A stretch of DNA of 17,478 bases from Verrucomicrobiota bacterium (GCA_023386835.1 JAEWIY010000170.1:1-17478); one strand, 5' to 3'. Shown: positions 1 to 7,634, counted from the first letter of the stretch. Numbers and translations: made by a program. Notes: generated by a model from the sequence alone, not told the origin.

Positions 1-72
1 GGTGAACCCACGCCGCGCCCGCGCAACCTGCTCGCCGACCACTCCCATCTTCGGGGCAGCCGTCCCCCGGCG

Positions 73-1248
73 TTACGGCTGGATGCGGATGACCTGCCCC
101 ATGCCGGGGACCACGCTGAAGTTGGTCACATACAACGCACCATCCGGACCGATGGCGAGGCCACCGGGCATCACGAGTCCAGTCGACGCGATCGTATCCA
201 CGGTTTGAGTACCTGCGTTGACCCGGGCCAGGCGGCCGCCGACCGCGGGATCGAGCAGTCCGTTCGTGTCGATCTCAAGCACGTAGAGATTGCCCGCGGC
301 GTCGAACTCCAGATCGATGATATTGGTGAACCCGCTGGCGTACACCGTGGGTGCGGCACCCGGGACGACGCGATAGACATTCGCGCCCCCCGGAGGAAAC
401 GGCAGGCCGGTGAGCTGGCTGACGTAGAGCGCGCCATCCGGGCCCTGCACGACGTTCGTCGGCACCGCCTGCATGTCGATCGTCGGCCCGAACGGCGGCT
501 GCGGTAGCGCCGGAGGAGTCGGCACCGTGCGCGTGGGAAAGACTGCGATCGTTTGGACCCGTCCCTTCGCGTCGACGTGCAGCAGGGTGTTGCCACCGGC
601 ATCGCTGACAAAGGCCCCCTTGCCATAGTCGCTCAACACACCGTTAGGATTGCTGTCCGGGCCGGCGTGATCGGGATCATTCTTCAGCTCGTGCGCCGCC
701 AGATCCGCGATCGCACGCAGATGGCCATTGGGATTGAGCTGGTATAGCCAACCAAGTCCGGAGTCCGCGCCGAAGACGGCATTGCGCACCGCCGGGTCCT
801 GTCCCAGACCGATCGTCAACCAACCGCGGCCCGTGCCATCAAACGAGATGGCCGAAGGTCCGATGGCGCCGGATCCGTCGGACGCCGCCAAGGAAGGCAG
901 TCCCGTGGCCACCCGTTCCTGTTTGCCTTTGAAGACGCGGGTCACGGAGCCGCTCTCGCCGTACGATACCGGCCCTTCCGCTCCGATGACGGTCGGCCCA
1001 TCTCCCCCGAGCCCCGCCTCAGCGATGTAAAGCGCGCCATTCGGCGCAAAATCGAGACCACGTGGGTTGTTGAGACCCGAGGCGACGACCGTCCAGTTCT
1101 GGGCGCAGGCGCTGCCAGCGATTCCCAGCGCCGCCAACACTGACGCACTCCGACGGAGAAAGGACGCGGGCAGACCGAAACGCGAAGACGAACGGAGGAC
1201 CGTCACGTCGCAGGGAGGCGTGAGTAACGCCGAGCGGTGGGTGGACAT
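73..1248 (-). CDS. ScyD/ScyE-family exported beta-propeller protein
   Basis: About 391 aa with the ATG at 1248; an in-frame GTG at 1272 would add 8 residues. A basic N-region is followed by a hydrophobic stretch (SVLAALGIAGSACAQ, about residues 35-49), so a signal peptide cut near ACA/Q is likely and the protein should be periplasmic or secreted. The mature part has repeated propeller signatures: NNPRGLDFAPNGALYIAEAG near the start, VVQGPDGALYVSQL in the middle and MPGGLAIGPDGALYVTNF near the end, i.e. NHL/SMP-30-like blades. This layout matches the ScyD/ScyE family, named after cyanobacterial scytonemin-cluster proteins but widespread, and usually without assigned activity elsewhere. No scytonemin genes are visible here, so the family name says fold, not pathway. 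It is the last of three minus-strand genes, 150 bp after the phosphatase gene. No Shine-Dalgarno is evident. The fold is secure; the function is unknown. Confidence 0.85.
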   Translation of the reverse strand: MSTHRSALLTPPCDVTVLRSSSRFGLPASFLRRSASVLAALGIAGSACAQNWTVVASGLNNPRGLDFAPNGALYIAEAGLGGDGPTVIGAEGPVSYGESGSVTRVFKGKQERVATGLPSLAASDGSGAIGPSAISFDGTGRGWLTIGLGQDPAVRNAVFGADSGLGWLYQLNPNGHLRAIADLAAHELKNDPDHAGPDSNPNGVLSDYGKGAFVSDAGGNTLLHVDAKGRVQTIAVFPTRTVPTPPALPQPPFGPTIDMQAVPTNVVQGPDGALYVSQLTGLPFPPGGANVYRVVPGAAPTVYASGFTNIIDLEFDAAGNLYVLEIDTNGLLDPAVGGRLARVNAGTQTVDTIASTGLVMPGGLAIGPDGALYVTNFSVVPGMGQVIRIQP

Positions 1249-1356
1249 AAGAGGGGTAGCTAATAAGCGCACGCCCCGGCATGGGACGGCTGCCGCTCCC
1301 AGCCTATCAGAACACCGGCGTACTTCTCTATGCAGTAAACCCGGATAGAGGAGTGC

Positions 1357-1374
1357 GTTGGCGGACCAGCCAAC
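1357..1374 (-). other. Inverted repeat downstream of the phosphatase gene
   Basis: GTTGGC and GCCAAC are separated by six bases, 25 nt beyond the minus-strand stop at 1399. No T-run follows on that strand, so a canonical Rho-independent terminator is not supported. It may be a 3'-end or processing structure in the 150-bp gap before the ScyD-like gene. Nothing else is evident in that gap. Confidence 0.2.
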
Positions 1375-1398
1375 TCGGCTACCCCGGGGACATGCTGA

Positions 1399-2214
1399 TC
1401 AACTCACGCCTGCACGCACGCTGCGCAACACGTCCAACATCGCCGGGTGCAGCCGACCGTTGCTGGCCACGTACCGTCCGCGGTCGAGCGCCTGAGGTCG
1501 TTCGCCGCCTTCATAGTCGGTGACGATGCCGCCGGCTTCACGCACCAACAAGAGCCCCGCCATCGCGTCGTACGGTTTCAGGTCCTGCTCCCAGTACCCA
1601 TCGAGCCGGCCCGCCGCGACGTAACAGAAATCAAGCGCCGCCGAACCGAGCCTGCGTTCGCCGCGCACGTGGCGCAGGAACGCCGCCCACTCCTTCAGGT
1701 TGTTGTCGGGATTCGTGTGCTTGTCGTACGGAAACCCGCTTGTCACGACCGCGTCGAGCAGTTCGGCGGTGGTGGTGACCCGGAGCGCGGCTCCATTCAT
1801 CTGGGCTCCGTGCCCGCGCACCGCCGTGAACAGTTCGTCGCGCATCGGATCGTAAATGACCCCGAGCAGCGGTTCACGATCGGGAGTCGCCAACGCGATG
1901 CTCGTGCAGAAATGCGGGAACTTGGACGCAAAGTTGACGGTGCCGTCGATCGGGTCGACGAACCATTGAAACGGCGCCGTCGTCGCGGAGGCGCCCTGCC
2001 CGCCACCTTCCTCGCCGACAACATGATGCTCCGGAAAGAGCGCGTTCAATTCGCCGACGATCAGCGCCTCGGCTTCGTGATCCGCCGCCGTGACGATGTC
2101 GATCCGGCTCGACTTGAGCGTGGTCGGAATCGGTTGCGCATAGTGCCGCCGGATGACTTCACCGGCGCTCCGCGCCGCGCGGGCAACCCGATCGCGCACT
2201 TCGATTAAGTCCAT
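1399..2214 (-). CDS. Inositol monophosphatase family protein (SuhB/IMPase-like)
   Basis: 271 aa from the ATG at 2214 (MDLIEVRDRV), the usual family length of about 260-275. The open frame runs further upstream, but that part resembles no protein and would make the enzyme about 95 residues too long. The Mg-dependent phosphatase motifs are complete: GEE at 67-69, DPIDGT at 87-92 (metal ligands D87 and D90), a GSAALDFCYVAAGRLDGYWE block at 190-209 and the last metal-ligand region PYDAMAG with D216. The family hydrolyses inositol-1-phosphate and related phosphate monoesters; some members act on fructose-1,6-bisphosphate, histidinol phosphate or 3'-phosphoadenosine 5'-phosphate, and substrate cannot be read from sequence here. 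Expected in the cytoplasm. It lies 113 bp downstream of the SMP-30-like gene on the same strand and may be co-transcribed, although strong dyads lie in that gap. Confidence 0.93.
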   Translation of the reverse strand: MDLIEVRDRVARAARSAGEVIRRHYAQPIPTTLKSSRIDIVTAADHEAEALIVGELNALFPEHHVVGEEGGGQGASATTAPFQWFVDPIDGTVNFASKFPHFCTSIALATPDREPLLGVIYDPMRDELFTAVRGHGAQMNGAALRVTTTAELLDAVVTSGFPYDKHTNPDNNLKEWAAFLRHVRGERRLGSAALDFCYVAAGRLDGYWEQDLKPYDAMAGLLLVREAGGIVTDYEGGERPQALDRGRYVASNGRLHPAMLDVLRSVRAGVS

Positions 2215-2231
2215 CCCGCCAAGGTCCCGCC

Positions 2232-2278
2232 GAACCGCGCGCGGTTCCACCCCAAAGTGCGCGCCCTCCGGGCGGCAC
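2232..2278. other. Perfect 16-bp palindrome plus adjacent stem-loop
   Basis: GAACCGCGCGCGGTTC at 2232-2247 is a perfect palindrome. Ten bases further is a second dyad at 2257-2278, with arms GTGCGCGCCC and GGGCGGCAC (nine pairs, one bulged G, TCC loop). Both lie in the 113-bp gap after the stop of the SMP-30-like gene and before the phosphatase start at 2214. No T-run follows, so this could be a Rho-dependent or weak terminator, a regulator site, or an RNA structure in the phosphatase leader. Confidence 0.35.
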
Positions 2279-2327
2279 GCTCGCAGCCGCTCCCGACTGG
2301 AACGACCGCACACGTGACGTCGCAGCG

Positions 2328-3155
2328 CTACTTCAGCTGGTAGGCGACCACGGAGTTTCGCCAGAAGGTTGGCACGTACAGGATCCGCTGCTTCGCATCC
2401 CATCCCGGGTCGGCCGCGTTCACCTTCTCGGCCCGGGTGTCCAACAAGGTCGTCACCTTTCCTCCGCCATCGACATGATAGATGACACCCTCCCAGCACG
2501 TCACGAGGAAGCCATCCTCCACCGGCTCCACGCCATCGACGTGTCCCTTCAAACCTTGCGCCACGACCGCAGGTTCGCTGTCACCATCGAGCCGATACAA
2601 CGTCTCCTGATCGAGCACGTACACCTTCCCGCCGGCGGCGCGGACGCCGTTCGGAAACCGAAACGCCTTGGAACGCACGCTGAAGCGCCCGTCCTTCCAT
2701 TGGTGCAGTTCGCCCGTTTGCGAATCCGTCAGGTAAACGACACCCGCATCATCCGCAGAGACGTCATTCAACCGCTGCGCCCCGGGAACCGGCAGGCGCT
2801 CCCGCACGGCGCCGCGGTCGAGATCGATCACCACGAGATGATCCAGATCAGCGACAAACAGCCGGTTGCCAACGCGAGCCATGCCCTTCGGCGCGTGCAA
2901 TCCGGTGATCCACTCCGCCGCCATCACGCGGCCATCGAGCCCGACCTTCGCAACCGAACCCGCGTCATCCTTCGCCCAAGGATCGGCGCCGTCGACGTTC
3001 GACACGTACAGCACCTGGCGCTCGGCGTCGAACAGGACGCCTTCCGGCACTTTCAGGACCGGCTCCGTCTCCCATTGCCGAACGAGTTGCGGGGCCGGCG
3101 CTGCCACCAGCGACGACGCAGCCGCGAGGCCGAGGAAAACCAGGGGTAGTTTCAT
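2328..3155 (-). CDS. Exported SMP-30/gluconolactonase-like beta-propeller
   Basis: 275 aa from the ATG at 3155. This start is chosen because it opens a textbook signal peptide (MKLPLVFLGLAAASSLVAAP, cut near residue 19); the longer frame to 3227 puts 24 unlikely residues in front. The mature protein is a six-blade-type propeller with SMP-30/LRE features: PEGVLFDAERQVLYVSN at 37-53 (E38 a likely metal ligand), LNDVSADDAGVVYLTDS near 129-145, FPNGVRA around N169 and VDGVEP with D207. In SMP-30 relatives Glu, Asn and Asp at such places bind a divalent metal and the enzyme hydrolyses sugar lactones; many exported homologues have unknown substrates. It is the first of three minus-strand genes and is divergent from the DedA gene, with 144 bp between starts. 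Fold confident, lactonase activity unproven. Confidence 0.85.
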   Translation of the reverse strand: MKLPLVFLGLAAASSLVAAPAPQLVRQWETEPVLKVPEGVLFDAERQVLYVSNVDGADPWAKDDAGSVAKVGLDGRVMAAEWITGLHAPKGMARVGNRLFVADLDHLVVIDLDRGAVRERLPVPGAQRLNDVSADDAGVVYLTDSQTGELHQWKDGRFSVRSKAFRFPNGVRAAGGKVYVLDQETLYRLDGDSEPAVVAQGLKGHVDGVEPVEDGFLVTCWEGVIYHVDGGGKVTTLLDTRAEKVNAADPGWDAKQRILYVPTFWRNSVVAYQLK

Positions 3156-3299
3156 CAGCGGCGTAAAACCGGACCCGCGGCGGATGCGCAACCGTTCCCC
3201 TGCGCATACGGTAGCCCAGTGGAGCAATGGACGGCGCGAATCGCGACCCGGGTGGCGAACCGGGGGCGCAACTTTGGGTCAGGCAGCGACTCACGACTC

Positions 3300-3908
3300 A
3301 TGAGTTCCTGGATCACATCCATCATCGAGAAAGGATCCTACGCGGGTGTCGTTTTCCTGATGGTGTTGGAGAACGTCTTTCCGCCGATCCCGTCCGAGTT
3401 GATCATGCCGCTGGCCGGATTCGTCACCACGCAGGGCAAGATGACGTTCCTCGGCATCGTGATCGCCGGCACGGCCGGCTCGGTCCTGGGCGCGCTTCCT
3501 TTGTATTACCTCGGTCGATGGGTCGGTGAGAAACGCATGCGGCACTGGATCGACCGGCACGGTCACTGGCTCGCCCTTTCCACGTCCGATCTCGACAAAG
3601 CGAACCGCTGGTTCGAACGCCATGGCGGCAAGACCGTGCTGTTGTGCCGCGTCATCCCCGGGGTGCGCTCAATCATTTCGATCCCGGCCGGTTTTGCGCA
3701 CATGGCGATGCCGTTGTTCCTGGTTTATACGACCGTCGGTTCGGCCGTCTGGACGGCCGCGCTGGCGTGGGCCGGAGCGCGGCTCGGACAAAACTATCAC
3801 GAGGTGGAGAAGTACGTCGGCCCCGTCAGCACGGTCGTGATCGCCGGCATCGCCGTGGTCTTCGTGATCCGCGTCCTCCGGCAGCGGGCGCGCCGCCGCC
3901 ACGCCTGA
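3300..3908 (+). CDS. DedA family membrane protein
   Basis: 202 aa from the ATG at 3300 (MSSWITSIIEKGSYAG), typical for DedA/SNARE-associated proteins; the frame is open from 3219 but the extension is hydrophilic and uncharacteristic. Family landmarks: LENVFPPIPSELIMPLAG (23-40, acidic E24 and E33), a Gly-rich segment leading to YYLGRWVG, then CRVIPGVRSIISIPAGFA with R117 and R123 six residues apart, matching the essential arginine pair described for E. coli YqjA/YghB. Several hydrophobic segments and a basic C-terminus (RQRARRRHA) indicate an inner-membrane protein. Some DedA proteins act as lipid scramblases or undecaprenyl-phosphate translocases; proton-dependent transport has also been proposed. 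Which applies here is unknown. The upstream region also holds the start of the divergent SMP-30-like gene. Confidence 0.93.
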   Translation: MSSWITSIIEKGSYAGVVFLMVLENVFPPIPSELIMPLAGFVTTQGKMTFLGIVIAGTAGSVLGALPLYYLGRWVGEKRMRHWIDRHGHWLALSTSDLDKANRWFERHGGKTVLLCRVIPGVRSIISIPAGFAHMAMPLFLVYTTVGSAVWTAALAWAGARLGQNYHEVEKYVGPVSTVVIAGIAVVFVIRVLRQRARRRHA

Positions 3909-4001
3909 GCGCCGCCGGCGCGCGATGCGGGGCGTACTTGGCGGCTGGAGACCGCCGCGCGCTCTCCAACTGACGCATCATCAGGTATCAACACAATGGC
4001 G

Positions 4002-4098
4002 ACCCAAGTATTGGGTTGTTGGCTACGCTCGTCTGTCGCTACTGCGTCGGAATGTTCCATTTACGCGTAAATTTCCTGTAGAAAGGGAAATTCTTCCC
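4002..4098. promoter_or_regulatory. Cluster of inverted repeats upstream of the first FnIII gene
   Basis: The gap from 3909 to 4183 is less G+C-rich than its surroundings between about 4000 and 4100 and holds several dyads: ACCCAA-GTA-TTGGGT at 4002-4016; the perfect 14-bp palindrome ATTTACGCGTAAAT at 4059-4072; AATTTCC (4070-4076) with GGAAATT (4086-4092); and GGGAA (4085-4089) with TTCCC (4094-4098). The last three overlap, so only one can form at a time. Location before an exported-protein gene suggests a promoter/operator region or a structured leader. No convincing -35/-10 pair could be picked. A short GC-rich dyad (GGCGG/CCGCC, 3940-3956) follows the DedA gene without a T-run. Confidence 0.4.
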
Positions 4099-4183
4099 TG
4101 GCAATCGGGAGAGTGCTTCACAGCTGCGGAGAGAAATCGTCCGCGACTTGAACCGTCCGCCTCGCTTCCGCAAGCGGGGCGCG

Positions 4184-5716
4184 ATGATATTGATTCGCTG
4201 CTGCCTTCGTTCGTTCTTCCGAGTCCGCCCACCCGGCGAATCCAGGGGTTCCGCTGCCGCTACGCCGGCGCGTGGGGGATTTCGTTTTGCTCTTCTGCTC
4301 GCCACTCTCGGCATTTTTGGCGCGGCTGCCTCGGCCGCTGAATTCACGCTCCAATGGAACGACAACTCGGGTAACGAGGAGGGATTCCAGGTTGAACGCG
4401 CGCTGGGGACCAGCGGGACGTTCAACGTCATCGCCAAGGTCGGGGCCAACGTCACGAGCTATCGCGACACCAACCTCGAACCCGCCACGCAGTACCGCTA
4501 CCGCGTCCGGGCCTTCAATACGGCCGGCTCGTCCGCGTACTCCAACACGGCGTCTGATACAACCAAGTCGACCTCCTCGAACGACGTCATCACGGTCAAC
4601 ACGCCGCCGGCGATCACCGCGATCAACGCGCAGACGGCCACCAGTGGCTCGAAGAAGTCCGTCACCTTCACCCTCTCCGACGCCACCACGAATGTAGGCA
4701 ACCTCACGGTCGTCGCCAGCACGAGCGAGCCTCACCTGATCCCGCAATCGAGCCTCGTGCTCTCCGGCACCTCCGCCACCCGCACGCTGAGCTTCACGCC
4801 GGTCAAGGGCATCGTGGGAACCGCCGAGATCACCGTGGCCGTGCACGACAACGAGTACGTCGCCTATCGCCGCTTCAAGGTCACAGTCACTGGCGGCAAC
4901 GGTACGCCGCCGCCCGCCACGACGCCGCGTTCGCGCATCTCGCAGCTCACCCTGCTGGGCAAGGCCGGCCCGAGCCCGAACGGCCTCGACCTCGACTTCA
5001 CCACCACCAAGGCCAACAAGTCGATCCTCGTGCGCGCCGTCGGCCCGACGCTCGAGTCCGCGCTTTCCCTCAAGGACGCGATGCGGAATCCGCGCCTGGA
5101 ACTTTGGCGTGGCAGCACGAGTGTGCTGAGCAACAACAACTGGGGAGGCACCTCGGCGTTGCGCAAGACGTTCACCGCTGTGGGCGCGCTCGCACTGCCG
5201 AACGACAGCCTGGATGCGGCCGCGTTGAAGACGCTTTCGCCGAGCGACTATCGGCTGTCGGTCTTCGCCCGTGACGGTCATCCGGTCGCCCGCGTGCTCG
5301 CTGAAATCTACGACGCCGACACCGCCAGCTCGCCGTCGGGCCGCCTGACGAAGCTGAAGACCCGCACGTCCATCGGCACCGGCGACAACGCGCCCGTGCT
5401 CGGCTTCACGATCACCGCCAACGACACCCGCACGTTGTTGATCCGCACCGTGAGCACGCGAGGCAGCACCAGCACCAATGCTCCGCGCCCGCGCATGGAA
5501 ATCTATCGTGGCAAGACGCTCGTGCAGCGCATCGAGGGCTGGACCCCGAACGCCGACATCATCGCTGCGACCGGCAAGGTCGGGGCGAGCGACCTCACAA
5601 ACCTGGCGGACGCGGCGGTGCTCTTCAGCGCGGCTCCCGGCGCCTACACCGTGGTGATCTCGAGCGGCTCCGGCGCCACCGCCAACGGCTCGATCGAACT
5701 CTACGAGGTTCGCTGA
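4184..5716 (+). CDS. Secreted fibronectin type III protein with Opitutaceae-type C-terminal modules (paralogue 1)
   Basis: 510 aa if it starts at the ATG at 4184. An upstream in-frame ATG at 4148 exists, but 4184 is preceded by CGGGGCGCG, matching CGGGGCGCAG before the ATG of the paralogue at 6120, and gives N-termini of equal length. Signal peptide: FRFALLLATLGIFGAAASAAE at about 33-53. Then an FnIII domain (53-127, with TSYRDTNLEPATQYRYRVRA), an Ig/cadherin-like domain (140-237, ending FKVTVTGG) and two related C-terminal modules. Module one runs from SRISQLTLLGKAG at 250 through LVRAVGPTL and NNNWGG to AEIYD; module two runs from GRLTKLKTRTSIGTGDNAPV to the final SIELYEVR. The modules recur in large exported proteins of Opitutaceae; their role is unknown. 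No catalytic motif is seen, so a surface or matrix binding role is inferred. A terminator lies 100 bp downstream. Confidence 0.85.
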   Translation: MILIRCCLRSFFRVRPPGESRGSAAATPARGGFRFALLLATLGIFGAAASAAEFTLQWNDNSGNEEGFQVERALGTSGTFNVIAKVGANVTSYRDTNLEPATQYRYRVRAFNTAGSSAYSNTASDTTKSTSSNDVITVNTPPAITAINAQTATSGSKKSVTFTLSDATTNVGNLTVVASTSEPHLIPQSSLVLSGTSATRTLSFTPVKGIVGTAEITVAVHDNEYVAYRRFKVTVTGGNGTPPPATTPRSRISQLTLLGKAGPSPNGLDLDFTTTKANKSILVRAVGPTLESALSLKDAMRNPRLELWRGSTSVLSNNNWGGTSALRKTFTAVGALALPNDSLDAAALKTLSPSDYRLSVFARDGHPVARVLAEIYDADTASSPSGRLTKLKTRTSIGTGDNAPVLGFTITANDTRTLLIRTVSTRGSTSTNAPRPRMEIYRGKTLVQRIEGWTPNADIIAATGKVGASDLTNLADAAVLFSAAPGAYTVVISSGSGATANGSIELYEVR

Positions 5717-5729
5717 ACCGGTCGCCGAA

Positions 5730-5756
5730 GGATCGCCGGCCGAACGCTGGCGATCC
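5730..5756 (+). other. Stem-loop just after the first FnIII gene
   Basis: GGATCGCC (5730-5737) and GGCGATCC (5749-5756) are perfect arms, and the stem can extend inward by three pairs (one G-U) around the loop CGAAC. It begins 13 nt after the stop codon and has no T-run. A smaller dyad CACGCG-AAATC-CGCGTG follows at 5789-5805. Both sit between the stop and the strong terminator and may protect or process the mRNA 3' end. Confidence 0.4.
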
Positions 5757-5816
5757 GGGCCTCGCACCCTGCTCCCAAGGGGCCCATCCACGCGAAATCC
5801 GCGTGCTCTGATTCAC

Positions 5817-5850
5817 ACCGCCGATGCCGCGCATCGGCGGTTTTGCTTTT
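5817..5850 (+). terminator. Rho-independent terminator after the first FnIII gene
   Basis: Arms ACCGCCGATGC (5817-5827) and GCATCGGCGGT (5831-5841) pair perfectly over 11 bp around the loop CGC. The T-tract TTTTGCTTTT (5841-5850) follows directly on the plus strand. This is the clearest intrinsic terminator in the window, and it separates the two tandem paralogues into distinct transcription units. Confidence 0.85.
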
Positions 5851-6119
5851 CGCCGCCGGAGGTCGTCCGGGCGTCAAAGAAACGCACCGGCCCTTAGGGT
5901 GCGCTCCTGACTTCAGTTGAGACGTTCCGGTGGGGAGGTATTCACTACGTGGATTCCGCTGCGTGGTTTCCCGCCTGGCGCTTCACCCTGCCTCCCCTAC
6001 CGCATTTGGACTAGGTGGTGATAAATCCTGCCGTCCCGCCCGGGCAACGTCACCGCGACCTCGGGTAGAATTCGGCGATCGCCTTCACTGCGCCGCGACC
6101 GTGCCGCACCGGGGCGCAG
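5851..6119 (+). promoter_or_regulatory. Leader region of the second FnIII gene
   Basis: About 270 bp between the terminator and the ATG at 6120, with no convincing ORF. TAGAAT at 6066-6071 resembles a -10 hexamer and lies about 49 nt before the start, but no good -35 was found at 16-18 bp (the best placed hexamer is GGCAAC). A GGCGATCGCC palindrome lies at 6074-6083, and CGCACC/GGTGCG arms at 5883-5903. Because a terminator precedes it, the downstream gene must have its own promoter somewhere here; its exact place is unresolved. Confidence 0.3.
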
Positions 6120-7634
6120 ATGAACTCGGTTCTCTCGTTTTCGCGATCCCTGAACGCCCTTCGCCGCGGCCATGCGATGGCCCGGCTCGACACACCCCGG
6201 CGTCTGCGGGGCCTTCGTGGTGCCCTCTTGCTCCTGGGCTCCCTCGGCCTGTCGGCCCTCTCCGCGGCTGAATTGAAGCTCGAGTGGAACGACAATTCCA
6301 AGAATGAGGACGGCTTCCAGGTGGAGCGCGCCCTCGGCTCGACCGGCAGTTTCGCGGTCGTGGCGAAACTGGCGGCCAATACCACCAGCTACGTCGACAC
6401 CAACCTCGAACCAGGCACGACCTATCGTTACCGCGTCTGCGCGTTCAACGCCGTGGGGAAGTCGACGTACTCGAACATGATCGCCACCACGACGGAAGCC
6501 GCCGCGCCGGTGGGCCCGAACACAGCGCCGCTGCTGACCGCCATTCCAGCGCAGTCCCTGCGCAGCGGAGAGTCGCGGACAGTTTCCTTTACCGTCACTG
6601 ATACCACGACGAGCCTCGCCAAACTGCAGTTCGTCGCCACTTCGAGTGACCCGCGGCTGATCCCGCAGGACAAACTTGTGATCTCCGGCACCGGTGCGAC
6701 CCGCAGCCTGAGCCTGGCGGCCGCCTCCGGCTCCGCGGGCACGACCACCGTGACGGTGGCGGTACACGACGGCGAGTTCGTCACGTATCAACGCTTCAAG
6801 GTCACGGTGACTGGCGGAACGGCGCTCGCGCCTGTGACCACGACCTACCGTTCGCGCTTGAGCCGGATCTCGCTGCTCGGCTGGGCGGGTTCGAGCGAAT
6901 CACTCCGCCTGGACTTCAGCACCGAAGGGACCAACAAGGAACTGCTCATTCGCGCGGTCGGCCCGACGTTGAGCTCCGCGCTCAACCTGTCCACCGGCGT
7001 GCGGGATCCTCGCTTCACGCTCAACCGCGGCAAGACCCTGCTCGGCAGCAACAACAACTGGGGCGGCACCGCCGCGCTTCGTTCCACGTTCACCCGGCTC
7101 GGCGCGTTCGCCCTGTCCAACTCCAGCAAGGACGCGGCACTCGAAACGAAGGTTTCCGCCGGTGACTCCTGGATCTCGGTCGTCGGCGCCGGCGGGCAAC
7201 CGTCCGGTCATGTGCTCGCTGAAATTTACGACGCCAGCACCGACACGCTGCCCTCCAGCCGCATCACGCGTGTGACCAGCCGCACCCACGTCGGCCAGGG
7301 CGACTCCGCCCCGGTGCTCGGCGTCACGATCACGGGCAGCGAGTCCCGCACCGTCCTTGTCCGCGCCCTCGCCGCCGGTATCGATTCCAGCACGACGCTC
7401 GAACGCCCGCTGATCGAAGTGTATCGTGACAGCACCCGCACGCACCGCATCGAAGGCTGGGCTCCGTCCGCCGGCCTCATCCAGGCCACGACACAAGTCG
7501 GCGCCACGGACCTGAACCACCTGTCGGACGCCGCCGCGCTGCTCACCCTCGAACCCGGCGCGTACACGTTCACGATCTCCTGCGGCTCCGGCGCGGCCGG
7601 CACCGGATCGATTGAGCTCTACGAGGTCCGCTGA
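6120..7634 (+). CDS. Secreted fibronectin type III protein with Opitutaceae-type C-terminal modules (paralogue 2)
   Basis: 504 aa. The ATG at 6120 is chosen because the preceding CGGGGCGCAG mirrors the paralogue's start context; the ATG at 6177 would give a shorter, more typical signal peptide and remains possible. Signal peptide: GLRGALLLLGSLGLSALSAA at about 31-50. Same domain order as the upstream gene: FnIII, Ig/cadherin-like (TAPLLTAIPAQ to FKVTVTGG), module one (SRLSRISLLGWAG, LIRAVGPTL, NNNWGG, AEIYD) and module two (SRITRVTSRTHVGQGDSAPV to SIELYEVR). Counting by eye, about two thirds of FnIII residues are identical between the two, so they arose by an old tandem duplication. No enzymatic motif is visible; probable extracellular or cell-surface protein. 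Its 3' end overlaps the convergent WYL regulator gene by 16 bp, with no terminator between them. Confidence 0.85.
   Translation: MNSVLSFSRSLNALRRGHAMARLDTPRRLRGLRGALLLLGSLGLSALSAAELKLEWNDNSKNEDGFQVERALGSTGSFAVVAKLAANTTSYVDTNLEPGTTYRYRVCAFNAVGKSTYSNMIATTTEAAAPVGPNTAPLLTAIPAQSLRSGESRTVSFTVTDTTTSLAKLQFVATSSDPRLIPQDKLVISGTGATRSLSLAAASGSAGTTTVTVAVHDGEFVTYQRFKVTVTGGTALAPVTTTYRSRLSRISLLGWAGSSESLRLDFSTEGTNKELLIRAVGPTLSSALNLSTGVRDPRFTLNRGKTLLGSNNNWGGTAALRSTFTRLGAFALSNSSKDAALETKVSAGDSWISVVGAGGQPSGHVLAEIYDASTDTLPSSRITRVTSRTHVGQGDSAPVLGVTITGSESRTVLVRALAAGIDSSTTLERPLIEVYRDSTRTHRIEGWAPSAGLIQATTQVGATDLNHLSDAAALLTLEPGAYTFTISCGSGAAGTGSIELYEVR

Noticed and set aside
2..208. Short plus-strand frame at the window start
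   Set aside because: Mostly antisense to the ScyD-like gene, no motif. Bases 1-72 hold nothing I can support.
73..1248. Scytonemin pathway inferred from the ScyD/ScyE-like gene
   Set aside because: Only the propeller fold is shared; no ScyA, ScyB or ScyC-like gene is nearby.
1447..2208. 253-codon plus-strand frame inside the phosphatase gene
   Set aside because: Antisense to a gene with all IMPase motifs; its translation has no recognisable features.
2215..2499. N-terminal extension of the phosphatase to 2499
   Set aside because: It would overlap the SMP-30-like gene end and adds about 95 residues unlike the family; the ATG at 2214 gives the normal length.
4118..5791. 557-codon minus-strand open frame opposite the first FnIII gene
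   Set aside because: Low-complexity Arg/Gly/Ala translation with no motif; the plus strand encodes a coherent multi-domain protein.
6006..6025. TTGGAC followed by GATAAA as a promoter
   Set aside because: The hexamers are only about eight bases apart, far too close for a sigma-70 type promoter.
6074..6083. GGCGATCGCC palindrome resembling cyanobacterial HIP1
   Set aside because: Single copy of a short GC-rich palindrome in a G+C-rich genome; no sign of an overrepresented repeat.
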